From Rhodocaloribacter sp964552015 (GTDB lineage Bacteria; Bacteroidota; Rhodothermia; Rhodothermales; ISCAR-4553), in contig CAZKFR010000098.1 in the NCBI GenBank assembly GCA_964552015.1, forward strand, positions 1 to 10,366: 10,366 bases of DNA, given 5' to 3'. Every line of letters starts with the position of its first letter. Within the stretch, counting starts at the first letter, position 1. Of this stretch, positions 1-6,038 are shown in pieces. Below the pieces are notes generated by a model that was not told the DNA's origin, did no database searches, and saw only the letters and a list, made by a program, of their open reading frames with translations. The translations under genes were made by a program, and so were the position numbers.

Positions 1-2
1 CT

Positions 3-671
3 CCTACTTCCGGCCCCCCTCCCAATCCCTCTCCCGTGAGGCCTCCGGGTGCGGTGACGGACGACGACACCGTCCCCACGTTTCCCTGGCCGCCCCCACG
101 GGCCTCCGCCTTCGTGACCATCCCCCCGGACCGGCTCGGCCCCTCGCCTCCCCTGTCGCTCCAGGCCGCCGCGGCCCGTCTGGAAGCCGCCCTGGAGGCC
201 GCCGGCTATGGCGAACGCAGCTACTATGCCGTCCCCGACGGCTTTGCCCTGGTGGCCCGCCTCGAACAGATCCTTCCCGACGGGACCCCCCAGCCGGTCC
301 CCGACCGCTGGTCCACCCGCGTCCGCCCGATGAAGCGGTTCTCCCTCGTCGACTACTTCCGGGCCCTGTTCACCGCCACCCCCGGCTTCTACCGCATCGT
401 CGTCTTCGTGGTCTCGTCCCAGCCCTTCAACCAGCAGGAAGAAGGCGTGAGCGCCCGGGAAGGGCAGGCCTGGCTGAGTGGCGGGCTGAACACGCTACCG
501 ACGGCCATCGCCGAGCGGCCGTTCACCGCACGGCACCGCTGCACCGCCCTGATCTACACGTTCGAGAAGCCCGACACCGGCGCCTCGCTGCGCTTTCAGG
601 ACCCGAGCACGATTCCGGGGCGGATCCACCTCGAACGGGCCCGTCTCTGGGAGGCCCTCGGCAACCGCTGA
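3..671 (+). CDS. Conserved hypothetical protein, 5' end outside the window
   Basis: The frame is open from the left edge to the TGA at 669-671. The only in-window start candidate is a GTG at 36, which has no Shine-Dalgarno (the preceding bases are C-rich). The true start is probably upstream, where a signal peptide could lie. From the GTG the product is 211 residues. Visible landmarks are a proline-rich stretch (FPWPPPRASAF, about residues 16-26), a helix-forming segment (about 42-57), the core LVDYFRALFTATPGFYRIVVF (about 104-124, read in two parts), and a C-terminal CTALIYTFEKP segment (about 168-178). The pattern resembles an uncharacterised family that I associate with Bacteroidota, usually secreted or periplasmic; this is from memory. 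I recognise no catalytic motif and assign no function. It converges on the aldehyde dehydrogenase gene, with only 7 bases between the stop codons. Confidence 0.75.
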   Translation, partial: PTSGPPPNPSPVRPPGAVTDDDTVPTFPWPPPRASAFVTIPPDRLGPSPPLSLQAAAARLEAALEAAGYGERSYYAVPDGFALVARLEQILPDGTPQPVPDRWSTRVRPMKRFSLVDYFRALFTATPGFYRIVVFVVSSQPFNQQEEGVSAREGQAWLSGGLNTLPTAIAERPFTARHRCTALIYTFEKPDTGASLRFQDPSTIPGRIHLERARLWEALGNR

Positions 672-678
672 CGCCGCC

Positions 679-2046
679 TCAGGCGACGTACACCGTCTTG
701 ATGTTGACGAACTCCTTGATCCCCACCTCCGAGAGCTCGCGCCCGTAGCCGCTCTCCTTGATGCCGCCGAACGGCAGGCGGGGGTCGGAGCGGACGAACG
801 CGTTGACGAAGCAGCAGCCCGCCTCCAGCTCCTCGGCCGCGATCCGTCGCCCCTTCGCCACGTCGCGCGTGAAGACGGCCGCGCCGAGGCCGAAGACCGA
901 GTCATTCGCCACGCGGAGGGCCTCCGCCTCGTCGCGCACGGGGATGATGGCGGCCACCGGCCCGAACAGCTCCTCCTCGTAGGCCGGCATCCCCGGCCCC
1001 ACGTCGGTCAGCACCGTGGGCGGGTAGTAGGCGCCCGGCCCCTCGGGGATCTCGCCGCCGAGCAGCAGGCGCGCGCCCTGCTCCACACTCTCGCGCACCT
1101 GCCGGTGCAGGTCGTCGCGCAGGTCGGCCCGGGCCTGCGGGCCCACGTCGGTGTCCTCCGCCATCGGGTCGCCCATCTTCTTCGCCGCCATCAGCGCCAC
1201 GAACCGCTCCTCGAACGCCTCCCGCACCGCCTCGACGACCACGAACCGCTTGGCCGCGATGCAGCTCTGCCCGGAGTTGATCAGCCGGCTGGTGACGCAC
1301 GTCTCGACGGTCGCCTCCAGGTCGGCGTCCTCGAGGACCACGTACGGGTCGCTGCCGCCGAGCTCGAGGACGGTCTTCTTGAGCACCGAGCCCGCCTTGC
1401 CCGCCACGGCCCTGCCCGCCGGGGTGCTACCCGTCAGCGTGACGGCCTTCACCAGCGGGTGTTCGATGACCGCTTCGACGCGGCGGCTGGAGAGGAGCAG
1501 CGTGCGGAAGAGGTGCTCGGGGAAGCCCGCGTCGCGGAAGACCTCTTCGATGGCGAGCGCGCACCCGAAGACGTTCGAGGCGTGCTTGAGCACCCCGGCG
1601 TTGCCCGCCATCAGGTTGGGCGCGGCGAAGCGGAAGACCTGCCAGAACGGGAAGTTCCACGGCATCACGGCCAGCACCACCCCCAGCGGCTGGTACGTCA
1701 CGAAGCTCTCGGAGGCGTCCGTGGCGATGGGCTCCTCGGCCAGGAAGCGGGCGGCGTTCTCGGCGTAGTAGTCGCACACCCAGGCGCACTTTTCGGCCTC
1801 GGAGCGCCCCTGCGCCAGGGGCTTGCCCATCTCCTCGGCCATCAGGCGGGCGTAGCGGTCGGCACGCGCACGCAGCAGCCGGGCGGCCTCGCGCATCCGC
1901 GCCGCGCGTTCCTCGAACGGCACCCGGCGCCAGGCCCGCTGCGCGGCGTCGGCCTGCGACAGGATCTGTTCGACCTCGGCGTCGGTGTGCTCCTCATACG
2001 TGCGGATCGTGACTCCGGTGGCGGGGTTGACGGATTCGATGGCCAT
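679..2046 (-). CDS. NAD(P)-dependent succinate-semialdehyde dehydrogenase (Sad/YneI type)
   Basis: This 455-residue cytosolic aldehyde dehydrogenase probably oxidises succinic semialdehyde to succinate. It carries the full family signature: PWNFPFWQ at 129-136 with oxyanion Asn131, KHASN at 154-158 in the cofactor site, TGSTPAGRAVA at 205-215, the general base Glu228 in LELGGSDP, catalytic Cys262 in NSGQSCIAAKR, and EELFGPVAAI at 358-367. The sequence follows E. coli Sad/YneI through most of its length, including the short N-terminus (MAIESVNPATG) and a normal family length. Arg139 and Ser420 sit where related enzymes hold the substrate carboxylate; this is inferred by analogy. The ATG at 2046 is preceded by GGAG, 7 bases away, inside the last codons of the upstream ThDP-enzyme gene, and only 3 bases separate that stop from this start. 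Translational coupling is therefore likely. NAD versus NADP preference cannot be settled from the sequence alone. Confidence 0.93.
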   Translation of the reverse strand: MAIESVNPATGVTIRTYEEHTDAEVEQILSQADAAQRAWRRVPFEERAARMREAARLLRARADRYARLMAEEMGKPLAQGRSEAEKCAWVCDYYAENAARFLAEEPIATDASESFVTYQPLGVVLAVMPWNFPFWQVFRFAAPNLMAGNAGVLKHASNVFGCALAIEEVFRDAGFPEHLFRTLLLSSRRVEAVIEHPLVKAVTLTGSTPAGRAVAGKAGSVLKKTVLELGGSDPYVVLEDADLEATVETCVTSRLINSGQSCIAAKRFVVVEAVREAFEERFVALMAAKKMGDPMAEDTDVGPQARADLRDDLHRQVRESVEQGARLLLGGEIPEGPGAYYPPTVLTDVGPGMPAYEEELFGPVAAIIPVRDEAEALRVANDSVFGLGAAVFTRDVAKGRRIAAEELEAGCCFVNAFVRSDPRLPFGGIKESGYGRELSEVGIKEFVNIKTVYVA

Positions 2047-2049
2047 GGT

Positions 2050-3696
2050 TCAACTCCAATACTGGTTTAACTTCTGGACGAGTTCGCGGTTGACCGAGGG
2101 ATCGACGGGCACCTCGATGAGGCACAGCTCGCGGCGGGCCAGGGTATCCTGGAGCGTCGCCCGCAGCTCGGCCACCGTCGCGGGGCGGTAGCCCGGGATG
2201 CCGAAGCTCTCGGCAAACGCCTTGAAGTCCGGGTTGCCGATGCGGGTGCCGACGGAGGTGCCGCGGGCCATCTCCTGCTTCCAGGAGATGAGGCCATAGT
2301 CGTTGTCGTTGAAGACCAGGCACGAGAAGCCCACGTTCAGGCGGCGGGCCGTCTCCAGTTCCTGGGCGTTCATCAGGAAGCCGCCGTCGCCCATGGCCGC
2401 CACGATGGGCCGGCCGGGGTCGACCAGCGCCGCCGCGATGCCGCCGGGCAGGGCGATGCCCATGCTCGCCAGCCCGTTGCTGATGATGCACCCGTTCGGG
2501 CAGTAGGTGGGGAAGTTACGGGCGATCCACATCTTGTGCGCCCCCACGTCGCTCAGCAGCAACCCGTCCTCGGGGAGGACCGAGCGGACGACGTTGAGCA
2601 CGCCGGGCACATGGAAGGTGGTGGCGTCGCCGGGCAGGTCGTACGTGGCCAGGTCGTCGAGAATGCGGCGGCGGACCGCCCGGTGCCAGCCGCGCTCGGC
2701 CGGCAGGTCGCCGCCGTCGAGGTGTTCGTTGAGCGCCCAGAGCGCCGCCGCCACATCGCTGACCACCTCCACCGCGGGCGTGTAGTGGGTGTACACCTCG
2801 GCCGGCACGAAGTCGATGTGGACGATCGTCTTGTCACCGTCCGGGTTCCACGCCTCCGGGGCGTACTCGGCGATGTCGTACCCCACGGTGAGGACCAGGT
2901 CTGCCTGCTCGACGGCCTCCATCACGTAGTCTTTGAAGCCCAGGCCAATGCTCAGCAGCGACACGTCGAGCCGGTCGGAGACGGCCCCCTTGCCCATGAA
3001 GGTGCTCACCACCGGGATGCCGTGTGTGGTGCAGAAGCGGGTCAGGTGGGCGCTGGCGAGCTTGCGGATGGCGCCGTTACCGGCCAGCACGAGCGGGCGG
3101 CGGGCTTTCTTCAGCAGGGCCACGGCCCGGTCGAGGGCCTTGTAGTCGGGCGCGGGGCGGCGGACGGTGCGCGGTGGCAGCGGGGCGGCGCCCGCCGGGA
3201 CCGTCTCCTTCGCCACGTCCTCGGGCAGTTCGATGTGCGTGGCGCCGGGCTTCTCCATCTCGGCCAGCTTGAAGGCCTTGCGCACCACCTCGGCCACCAC
3301 GCGGGCATCCGCCACCGACGTGTTCCACTTCGTCACCGGGCGAAACATGTCCACCACGTCGATGCACTGGTGGCTCTCGTGGTGGAGGCGGGTGGTGCTC
3401 CCCTGCCCCGTGAGGGCCACGAGGGGCGCCTTGTCCAGGTTGGCGTCGGCCACGCCCGTGAGCAGGTTCGTGGCGCCGGGACCGAGCGTAGACAGGCAGA
3501 CCCCCGCCTCGCCGGTGAGCCGCCCCCACACGTTGGCGATGAACGCCGCCCCCTGCTCGTGCCGCGTCGGGACAAACGTGACGGGGGAGCCGGCCAGCGA
3601 GAAGAGCAGGTCCTCATTCTCCTCCCCGGGCACACCGAACACGTAGCGCACGCCCTCTTCTTCGAGACATCGGACAAACAGGTCGGAAGCGGTCAT
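2050..3696 (-). CDS. ThDP-dependent decarboxylase of the acetolactate synthase superfamily, candidate 2-oxoglutarate decarboxylase
   Basis: The product is 548 residues and complete. The N-terminal pyrimidine-binding domain (about 1-165) holds VFGVPGEEN at 19-27 and the ThDP-activating Glu47 in TRHEQGAAF. A central domain follows (about 185-330, with TVGYDIAEY at 270-278), then the C-terminal diphosphate-binding domain with MGDGGF at 435-440 (Asp437) and ND at 463-464 for the metal. The ND pair, in place of the usual NN, also occurs in AlsS-type enzymes. Automatic annotation would say acetolactate synthase large subunit. Against that, no small subunit and no acetolactate decarboxylase lie nearby, and the next gene encodes a succinate-semialdehyde dehydrogenase. 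The N-terminal half (PGEEN, LSTLGPGATNL, ADANLDKAPLVALTGQ) matches my memory of the cyanobacterial 2-oxoglutarate decarboxylase. I chose the ATG at 3696 because it gives the N-terminus typical of relatives. A GTG at 3705 would add three residues, and neither start has a clear Shine-Dalgarno. Confidence 0.9.
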   Translation of the reverse strand: MTASDLFVRCLEEEGVRYVFGVPGEENEDLLFSLAGSPVTFVPTRHEQGAAFIANVWGRLTGEAGVCLSTLGPGATNLLTGVADANLDKAPLVALTGQGSTTRLHHESHQCIDVVDMFRPVTKWNTSVADARVVAEVVRKAFKLAEMEKPGATHIELPEDVAKETVPAGAAPLPPRTVRRPAPDYKALDRAVALLKKARRPLVLAGNGAIRKLASAHLTRFCTTHGIPVVSTFMGKGAVSDRLDVSLLSIGLGFKDYVMEAVEQADLVLTVGYDIAEYAPEAWNPDGDKTIVHIDFVPAEVYTHYTPAVEVVSDVAAALWALNEHLDGGDLPAERGWHRAVRRRILDDLATYDLPGDATTFHVPGVLNVVRSVLPEDGLLLSDVGAHKMWIARNFPTYCPNGCIISNGLASMGIALPGGIAAALVDPGRPIVAAMGDGGFLMNAQELETARRLNVGFSCLVFNDNDYGLISWKQEMARGTSVGTRIGNPDFKAFAESFGIPGYRPATVAELRATLQDTLARRELCLIEVPVDPSVNRELVQKLNQYWS

Positions 3697-3746
3697 GGCA
3701 GGCACGATGGTTGAGCATCAGACGAAACGTCGTGTCTTCGTATGCC

Positions 3747-4835
3747 TCAGCGGTCCCTTCGTTTCTCCTCCTCGGTCGTGTCGCGGGCGGCCTCCTGCCC
3801 CTCCTCGATCTTCTCCCTGGCCTCCTCCGCATCGTCGTGCTCCGGCGTCGGCGTCTCCTGCACGTGGCGCCCCTGTGGCTCGTAGCTCAGCTCGACGAGC
3901 ATGGCGAAGTGGTCGGAGCCGAAGGCCGGCAGGCGTCGTAGCGAGACCACCCGGAAATGGTCCGAGAAGAAGACGTGATCGAGCGGCCAGCGGAGGAAGA
4001 CATGGCCGGCGTGGAACGTGTTGTACATCCCCCGCCCCTTGCGCGGGTCGAGCAGGCCGCTGAGGCGCTGAAAGAGGCGGGTGGTGTGCGACCAGGCCAC
4101 GTCGTTCAGGTCGCCGGCGACGATGGTGGGGCGGGCGCGCTCCGCCACGTGGCGGGCCACCACCAGCAGTTCGGCGTCGCGTTTGGTGGCATCCTGCCCG
4201 ATGTCCGGGCGGGGCGGGCGCGGGTGTACGCCGATCAGTTCGAAGCGCGCCCCGGAGGGCAGCCCCACGTCGGCCCACATCGAGGGCACGTCGTCTTCGA
4301 TCAGGAAACGCACCTCCGCGTTCTCGAGGGGGAGGCGCGAATACAGCAGCATGCCGTAGGTGTTGTCCTGCGGCCGGGCCAGCCGGTACGGGTAGGCGTC
4401 CTCCAGCGGGCGCAGGGCCTCCTGCCACCACGCGTCCGTCTCCACCAGCAGCAGGAGGTCGGGGTCGGCCTCGCGGACCCGTTCGAGCAGGGCCTCCGCG
4501 TTGCGGTTGGTCATCAGCACGTTGGCCTCCATCAGCCGGAATCGCTCGCCAGAAGGGCCCGCGTCGAGCACTTCCCGGGGCGCGAGCACGGTATAGGGGA
4601 AGATGCGGTAGACCTGCAGCCCCAGCGCCAGCACGAGCAGCGCGGTCAACACCCGGCCGGTGGTTTCGAGGCCGGGCCCGAGCCAGATGAGCCCCCCCAG
4701 CACCAGCAGCCCGAGGAGGGTGACCTGCAGGCGTGGGAAGTCGAAGATGCGGATCCACCACTCTCCCCCGCGCACGATAGGCATCGCCGTGGCGACGATC
4801 ACCAGGCCGGCAAGAACATAGAGGAGCACTTTCAC
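3747..4835 (-). CDS. Membrane-anchored endonuclease/exonuclease/phosphatase family protein
   Basis: The product is 362 residues. Three hydrophobic segments (about 3-20, 36-52 and 59-76) anchor the N-terminus, followed by an EEP-fold domain from about 98 to 318. The metal and catalytic positions of the fold are present in order: Asn105 (EANVL), Glu132 (LVETDAWW), His204 (GVHPRPP), Asp242 and Asn244 (VAGDLNDV), Asp286 (WPLDHVFF), and Asp308-His309 (FGSDHF). The enzyme should be an active Mg-dependent phosphodiesterase or phosphatase. The substrate (nucleic acid, phosphoinositide-like lipid or other phosphoester) cannot be read from sequence. The last 35 or so residues are a charged, Glu/Arg-rich tail outside the fold, probably disordered or coiled. 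The start is a GTG, chosen because the first membrane segment follows at once; no Shine-Dalgarno is visible. The stop lies 50 bases before the ThDP-enzyme start on the same strand, so co-transcription is possible. Confidence 0.87.
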   Translation of the reverse strand: MKVLLYVLAGLVIVATAMPIVRGGEWWIRIFDFPRLQVTLLGLLVLGGLIWLGPGLETTGRVLTALLVLALGLQVYRIFPYTVLAPREVLDAGPSGERFRLMEANVLMTNRNAEALLERVREADPDLLLLVETDAWWQEALRPLEDAYPYRLARPQDNTYGMLLYSRLPLENAEVRFLIEDDVPSMWADVGLPSGARFELIGVHPRPPRPDIGQDATKRDAELLVVARHVAERARPTIVAGDLNDVAWSHTTRLFQRLSGLLDPRKGRGMYNTFHAGHVFLRWPLDHVFFSDHFRVVSLRRLPAFGSDHFAMLVELSYEPQGRHVQETPTPEHDDAEEAREKIEEGQEAARDTTEEEKRRDR

Positions 4836-4902
4836 GGAGGCACAGGGGGTATTCAGATCAAGAGCAGAGGAGGAGTCAGAATACGCTTTCCCGACCTTTC
4901 AG

Positions 4903-4959
4903 ACAAACGGCGCCCGCCTCCGCCGAAGCGAAGGGGGCGCCGTTTCCCACGCGGTACGA
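4903..4959. repeat. 57-bp direct repeat, copy 1, with hairpin
   Basis: This copy is identical over 57 bases to 5961-6017. It contains a perfect inverted repeat, AAACGGCGCCC (4905-4915) and GGGCGCCGTTT (4935-4945), around a 19-base loop that can itself form a small CCT/AGG and CGC/GCG stem. Fourteen bases beyond the right arm are also conserved, so the unit is more than a bare terminator stem. About 13 bases to the left still resemble copy 2 (10 of 13), while the right flanks differ. The copy lies between divergent genes, where no native terminator is expected. Confidence 0.9.
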
Positions 4960-5051
4960 TGCCAGCGTTCGTTACGGTATCTGCCCCTTGTTACCTTATA
5001 GCAGAGGTCATAGTAATTGAGAGCGTGGCTGCCCTGAGCGAACGACCCACC

Positions 5052-5120
5052 TGTAGCCGCGGGCTTTAGCCCGGGCGCTCCTGTGGACCAGGAGGCGCAC
5101 CCGTGAAGGGTGCGGCTACA
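5052..5120. repeat. REP-like composite palindrome
   Basis: An outer inverted repeat, TGTAGCCGC (5052-5060) and GCGGCTACA (5112-5120), encloses three smaller hairpins. These are CGGGCT/AGCCCG with a 2-base gap (5060-5073), CTCCTG/CAGGAG with a 5-base loop (5078-5094), and CGCACCC/GGGTGCG with a 5-base loop (5096-5114). The last overlaps the outer arm, so alternative folds compete. This architecture is that of dispersed extragenic palindromes, often spread by REP-associated tyrosine transposases. No such transposase is in the window, so the family assignment is an inference. Confidence 0.75.
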
Positions 5121-5161
5121 TCGCTCTTCACCATGACACCCTCAATAGCATGGACCAACGC

Positions 5162-5189
5162 TATATCCAGCAACCTCCTATCGGATATA
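5162..5189. promoter_or_regulatory. Inverted repeat upstream of the antitoxin, candidate operator
   Basis: TATATCC (5162-5168) and GGATATA (5183-5189) are exact inverted copies separated by 14 bases. They lie 40-67 bases upstream of the antitoxin ATG, in an AT-richer stretch. Ribbon-helix-helix antitoxins usually autoregulate by binding such repeats near their own promoter. A GATAAT hexamer at 5203-5208 could be a -10, but no -35 at the right distance is convincing. The operator role is an inference. Confidence 0.35.
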
Positions 5190-5228
5190 TCGTTCTAACG
5201 CTGATAATCAAGACACCTGCTGCACCCC

Positions 5229-5495
5229 ATGTCCTCTCCTGAATCCTCCGACATCCGCCTGCGGCTGACTCCCGAGCAGCGCCAGGCCCTCGAGCGGCTG
5301 GCCCGGCGTGCCCACCTTACCGTGGAAGAAGCCCTCCTGCGGGCCGTCGAGCAGATCCTGGCCGGCGACGCCGGCGCCTCGGCTTTTCCTGTGGACACCC
5401 CCTTCCACGGCCTCGATGCGATGCTGAACGACCTGGGAGAAGGGCCGGAGGACCTGTCTACCAACCGGGCCTATCTCGACGATCTGGGGACATGA
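5229..5495 (+). CDS. Ribbon-helix-helix antitoxin of a type II toxin-antitoxin pair
   Basis: The product is 88 residues. The first 45 or so residues fit a ribbon-helix-helix DNA-binding domain: a strand (DIRLRLT, 8-14), helix A (PEQRQALERLARRA, 15-28) and helix B (TVEEALLRAVEQILA, 31-45). A small linker follows, then an acidic tail (LDAMLNDLGEGPED, then NRAYLDDLGT at the end). Tails of this kind in antitoxins of PIN toxins wrap around and block the toxin. The expected roles are to neutralise the PIN protein and to repress the operon as a dimer. The stop overlaps the toxin start in ATGA. The ATG at 5229 has no Shine-Dalgarno in the C-rich bases before it, so the start rests on the domain boundary. 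It is shorter and simpler than AbrB-type VapB proteins and closer to CopG/RHH antitoxins. Confidence 0.85.
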   Translation: MSSPESSDIRLRLTPEQRQALERLARRAHLTVEEALLRAVEQILAGDAGASAFPVDTPFHGLDAMLNDLGEGPEDLSTNRAYLDDLGT

Positions 5496-5908
5496 GGCAG
5501 GCGATCCTGGATACCGGCCCCCTCGTGGCGTTCTTCAACCCGCGGGACCGGTATCACACCTGGGCCCTGGAGCAAACCCGCGACCTGGCATCGCCCCTGA
5601 TAACGTGCGAAGCCGTATTGACGGAGGCCTATCACCTGCTCGGCAGGGTGCCCCGGGCCCGTACTGCCCTGCGCCGGTGGATCAGCCTGGGCCGGGTGAC
5701 AACGCCCCTCCACTTCGACGAACAGGCGCTTGAGGTGATGCGCCTGCTGGAGCAGTATGCCGATCAGTCGATGGATTTCGCCGATGCCTGTGTCGTTCGC
5801 CTGGCCGAGTTGCTCGCGCTGCCCGTATTCACGCTGGACGTACAGGACTTCTCCATCTACCGCCTGCATCGTCGGGACGCCATCCCTCTGATACATCCGC
5901 CGGTATAA
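5492..5908 (+). CDS. PIN-domain toxin, VapC-like ribonuclease
   Basis: The 138-residue product forms a single PIN domain, the usual VapC length. The acidic metal-site residues are visible: Asp7 in ILDTGPL, Glu40/Glu45 in TCEAVLTEA, Asp95 and Asp98 in MDFADA, and Asp116 in TLDVQDF. The RDRYHTWALEQ segment (18-28) is characteristic of this VapC subfamily. It should act as a Mg-dependent endoribonuclease on RNA such as tRNA or rRNA; the target is unknown. The ATG overlaps the antitoxin stop by 4 bases, which implies translational coupling. All catalytic positions are intact, so the toxin is likely active. A hairpin starts about 55 bases after its stop and probably terminates the operon. The cassette lies between two direct repeats, which suggests it is an insertion. 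Confidence 0.9.
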   Translation: MRQAILDTGPLVAFFNPRDRYHTWALEQTRDLASPLITCEAVLTEAYHLLGRVPRARTALRRWISLGRVTTPLHFDEQALEVMRLLEQYADQSMDFADACVVRLAELLALPVFTLDVQDFSIYRLHRRDAIPLIHPPV

Positions 5909-5960
5909 TCTTACGTCCGCCGGGCCATATCCTACCCGTCCGTCTCACCCGGCCTCTCAA

Positions 5961-6017
5961 ACAAACGGCGCCCGCCTCCGCCGAAGCGAAGGGGGCGCCG
6001 TTTCCCACGCGGTACGA
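5961..6017. repeat. 57-bp direct repeat, copy 2, with hairpin
   Basis: This copy is identical to 4903-4959 and in the same orientation, 1058 bases away. It lies in the 130-base gap between the convergent toxin and TonB receptor genes. The stretch includes the hairpin listed as a terminator plus conserved bases on both sides. The flank to the left matches copy 1 at 10 of 13 positions, whereas the right flank does not match. Confidence 0.9.
5963..6003. terminator. Bidirectional hairpin terminator between the toxin and TonB receptor genes
   Basis: AAACGGCGCCC (5963-5973) pairs perfectly with GGGCGCCGTTT (5993-6003) around a 19-base loop. The A-rich left edge and T-rich right edge give a short U tract on either strand (GTTTCCC rightward, GTTTGTTTG leftward, the better of the two). 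It sits between convergent genes, 55 bases after the toxin stop and 36 bases after the receptor stop, the expected place for a shared terminator. Confidence 0.65.
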
Positions 6018-6038
6018 CAGGGTGTCTGTGTACCCTTC

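Larger units (their letters stand above)
4836..5228. other. Intergenic region between divergent genes, rich in palindromes
   Basis: This 393-base stretch separates the leftward EEP gene from the rightward antitoxin gene. It contains the first copy of a 57-bp direct repeat (4903-4959), a REP-like composite palindrome (5052-5120) and a smaller inverted repeat (5162-5189), each listed separately. The rest is less GC-rich than the genes, notably 4976-5030 and 5145-5210. A TATAAG hexamer on the minus strand (4995-5000) resembles a -10, but no matching -35 was found. I see no supportable coding sequence here. Confidence 0.6.

Noticed and set aside
1105..2070. Long plus-strand open frame opposite the dehydrogenase
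   Set aside because: It is His/Arg/Gly/Gln-rich with no motif, and the opposite strand encodes a full aldehyde dehydrogenase. It is a GC-bias shadow.
2050..3696. Anabolic acetolactate synthase (ilvB) or catabolic alsS
   Set aside because: No regulatory small subunit, ilvC or alsD is adjacent, and the coupled partner is a semialdehyde dehydrogenase. It is kept only as an alternative.
2536..3714. Long plus-strand open frame opposite the ThDP enzyme
   Set aside because: Low-complexity, His/Arg/Gly-rich translation with no domain, lying antisense to an intact enzyme gene.
3957..5069. 370-codon plus-strand frame across the EEP gene and the intergenic gap
   Set aside because: It runs through a hairpin repeat and into the REP-like element, has shadow composition, and the EEP reading on the minus strand keeps every active-site residue.
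4903..6017. CRISPR array or insertion sequence
   Set aside because: There are only two repeat copies 1 kb apart with a toxin-antitoxin pair between them. There is no transposase, no terminal inverted repeats of the whole unit and no regular spacers.
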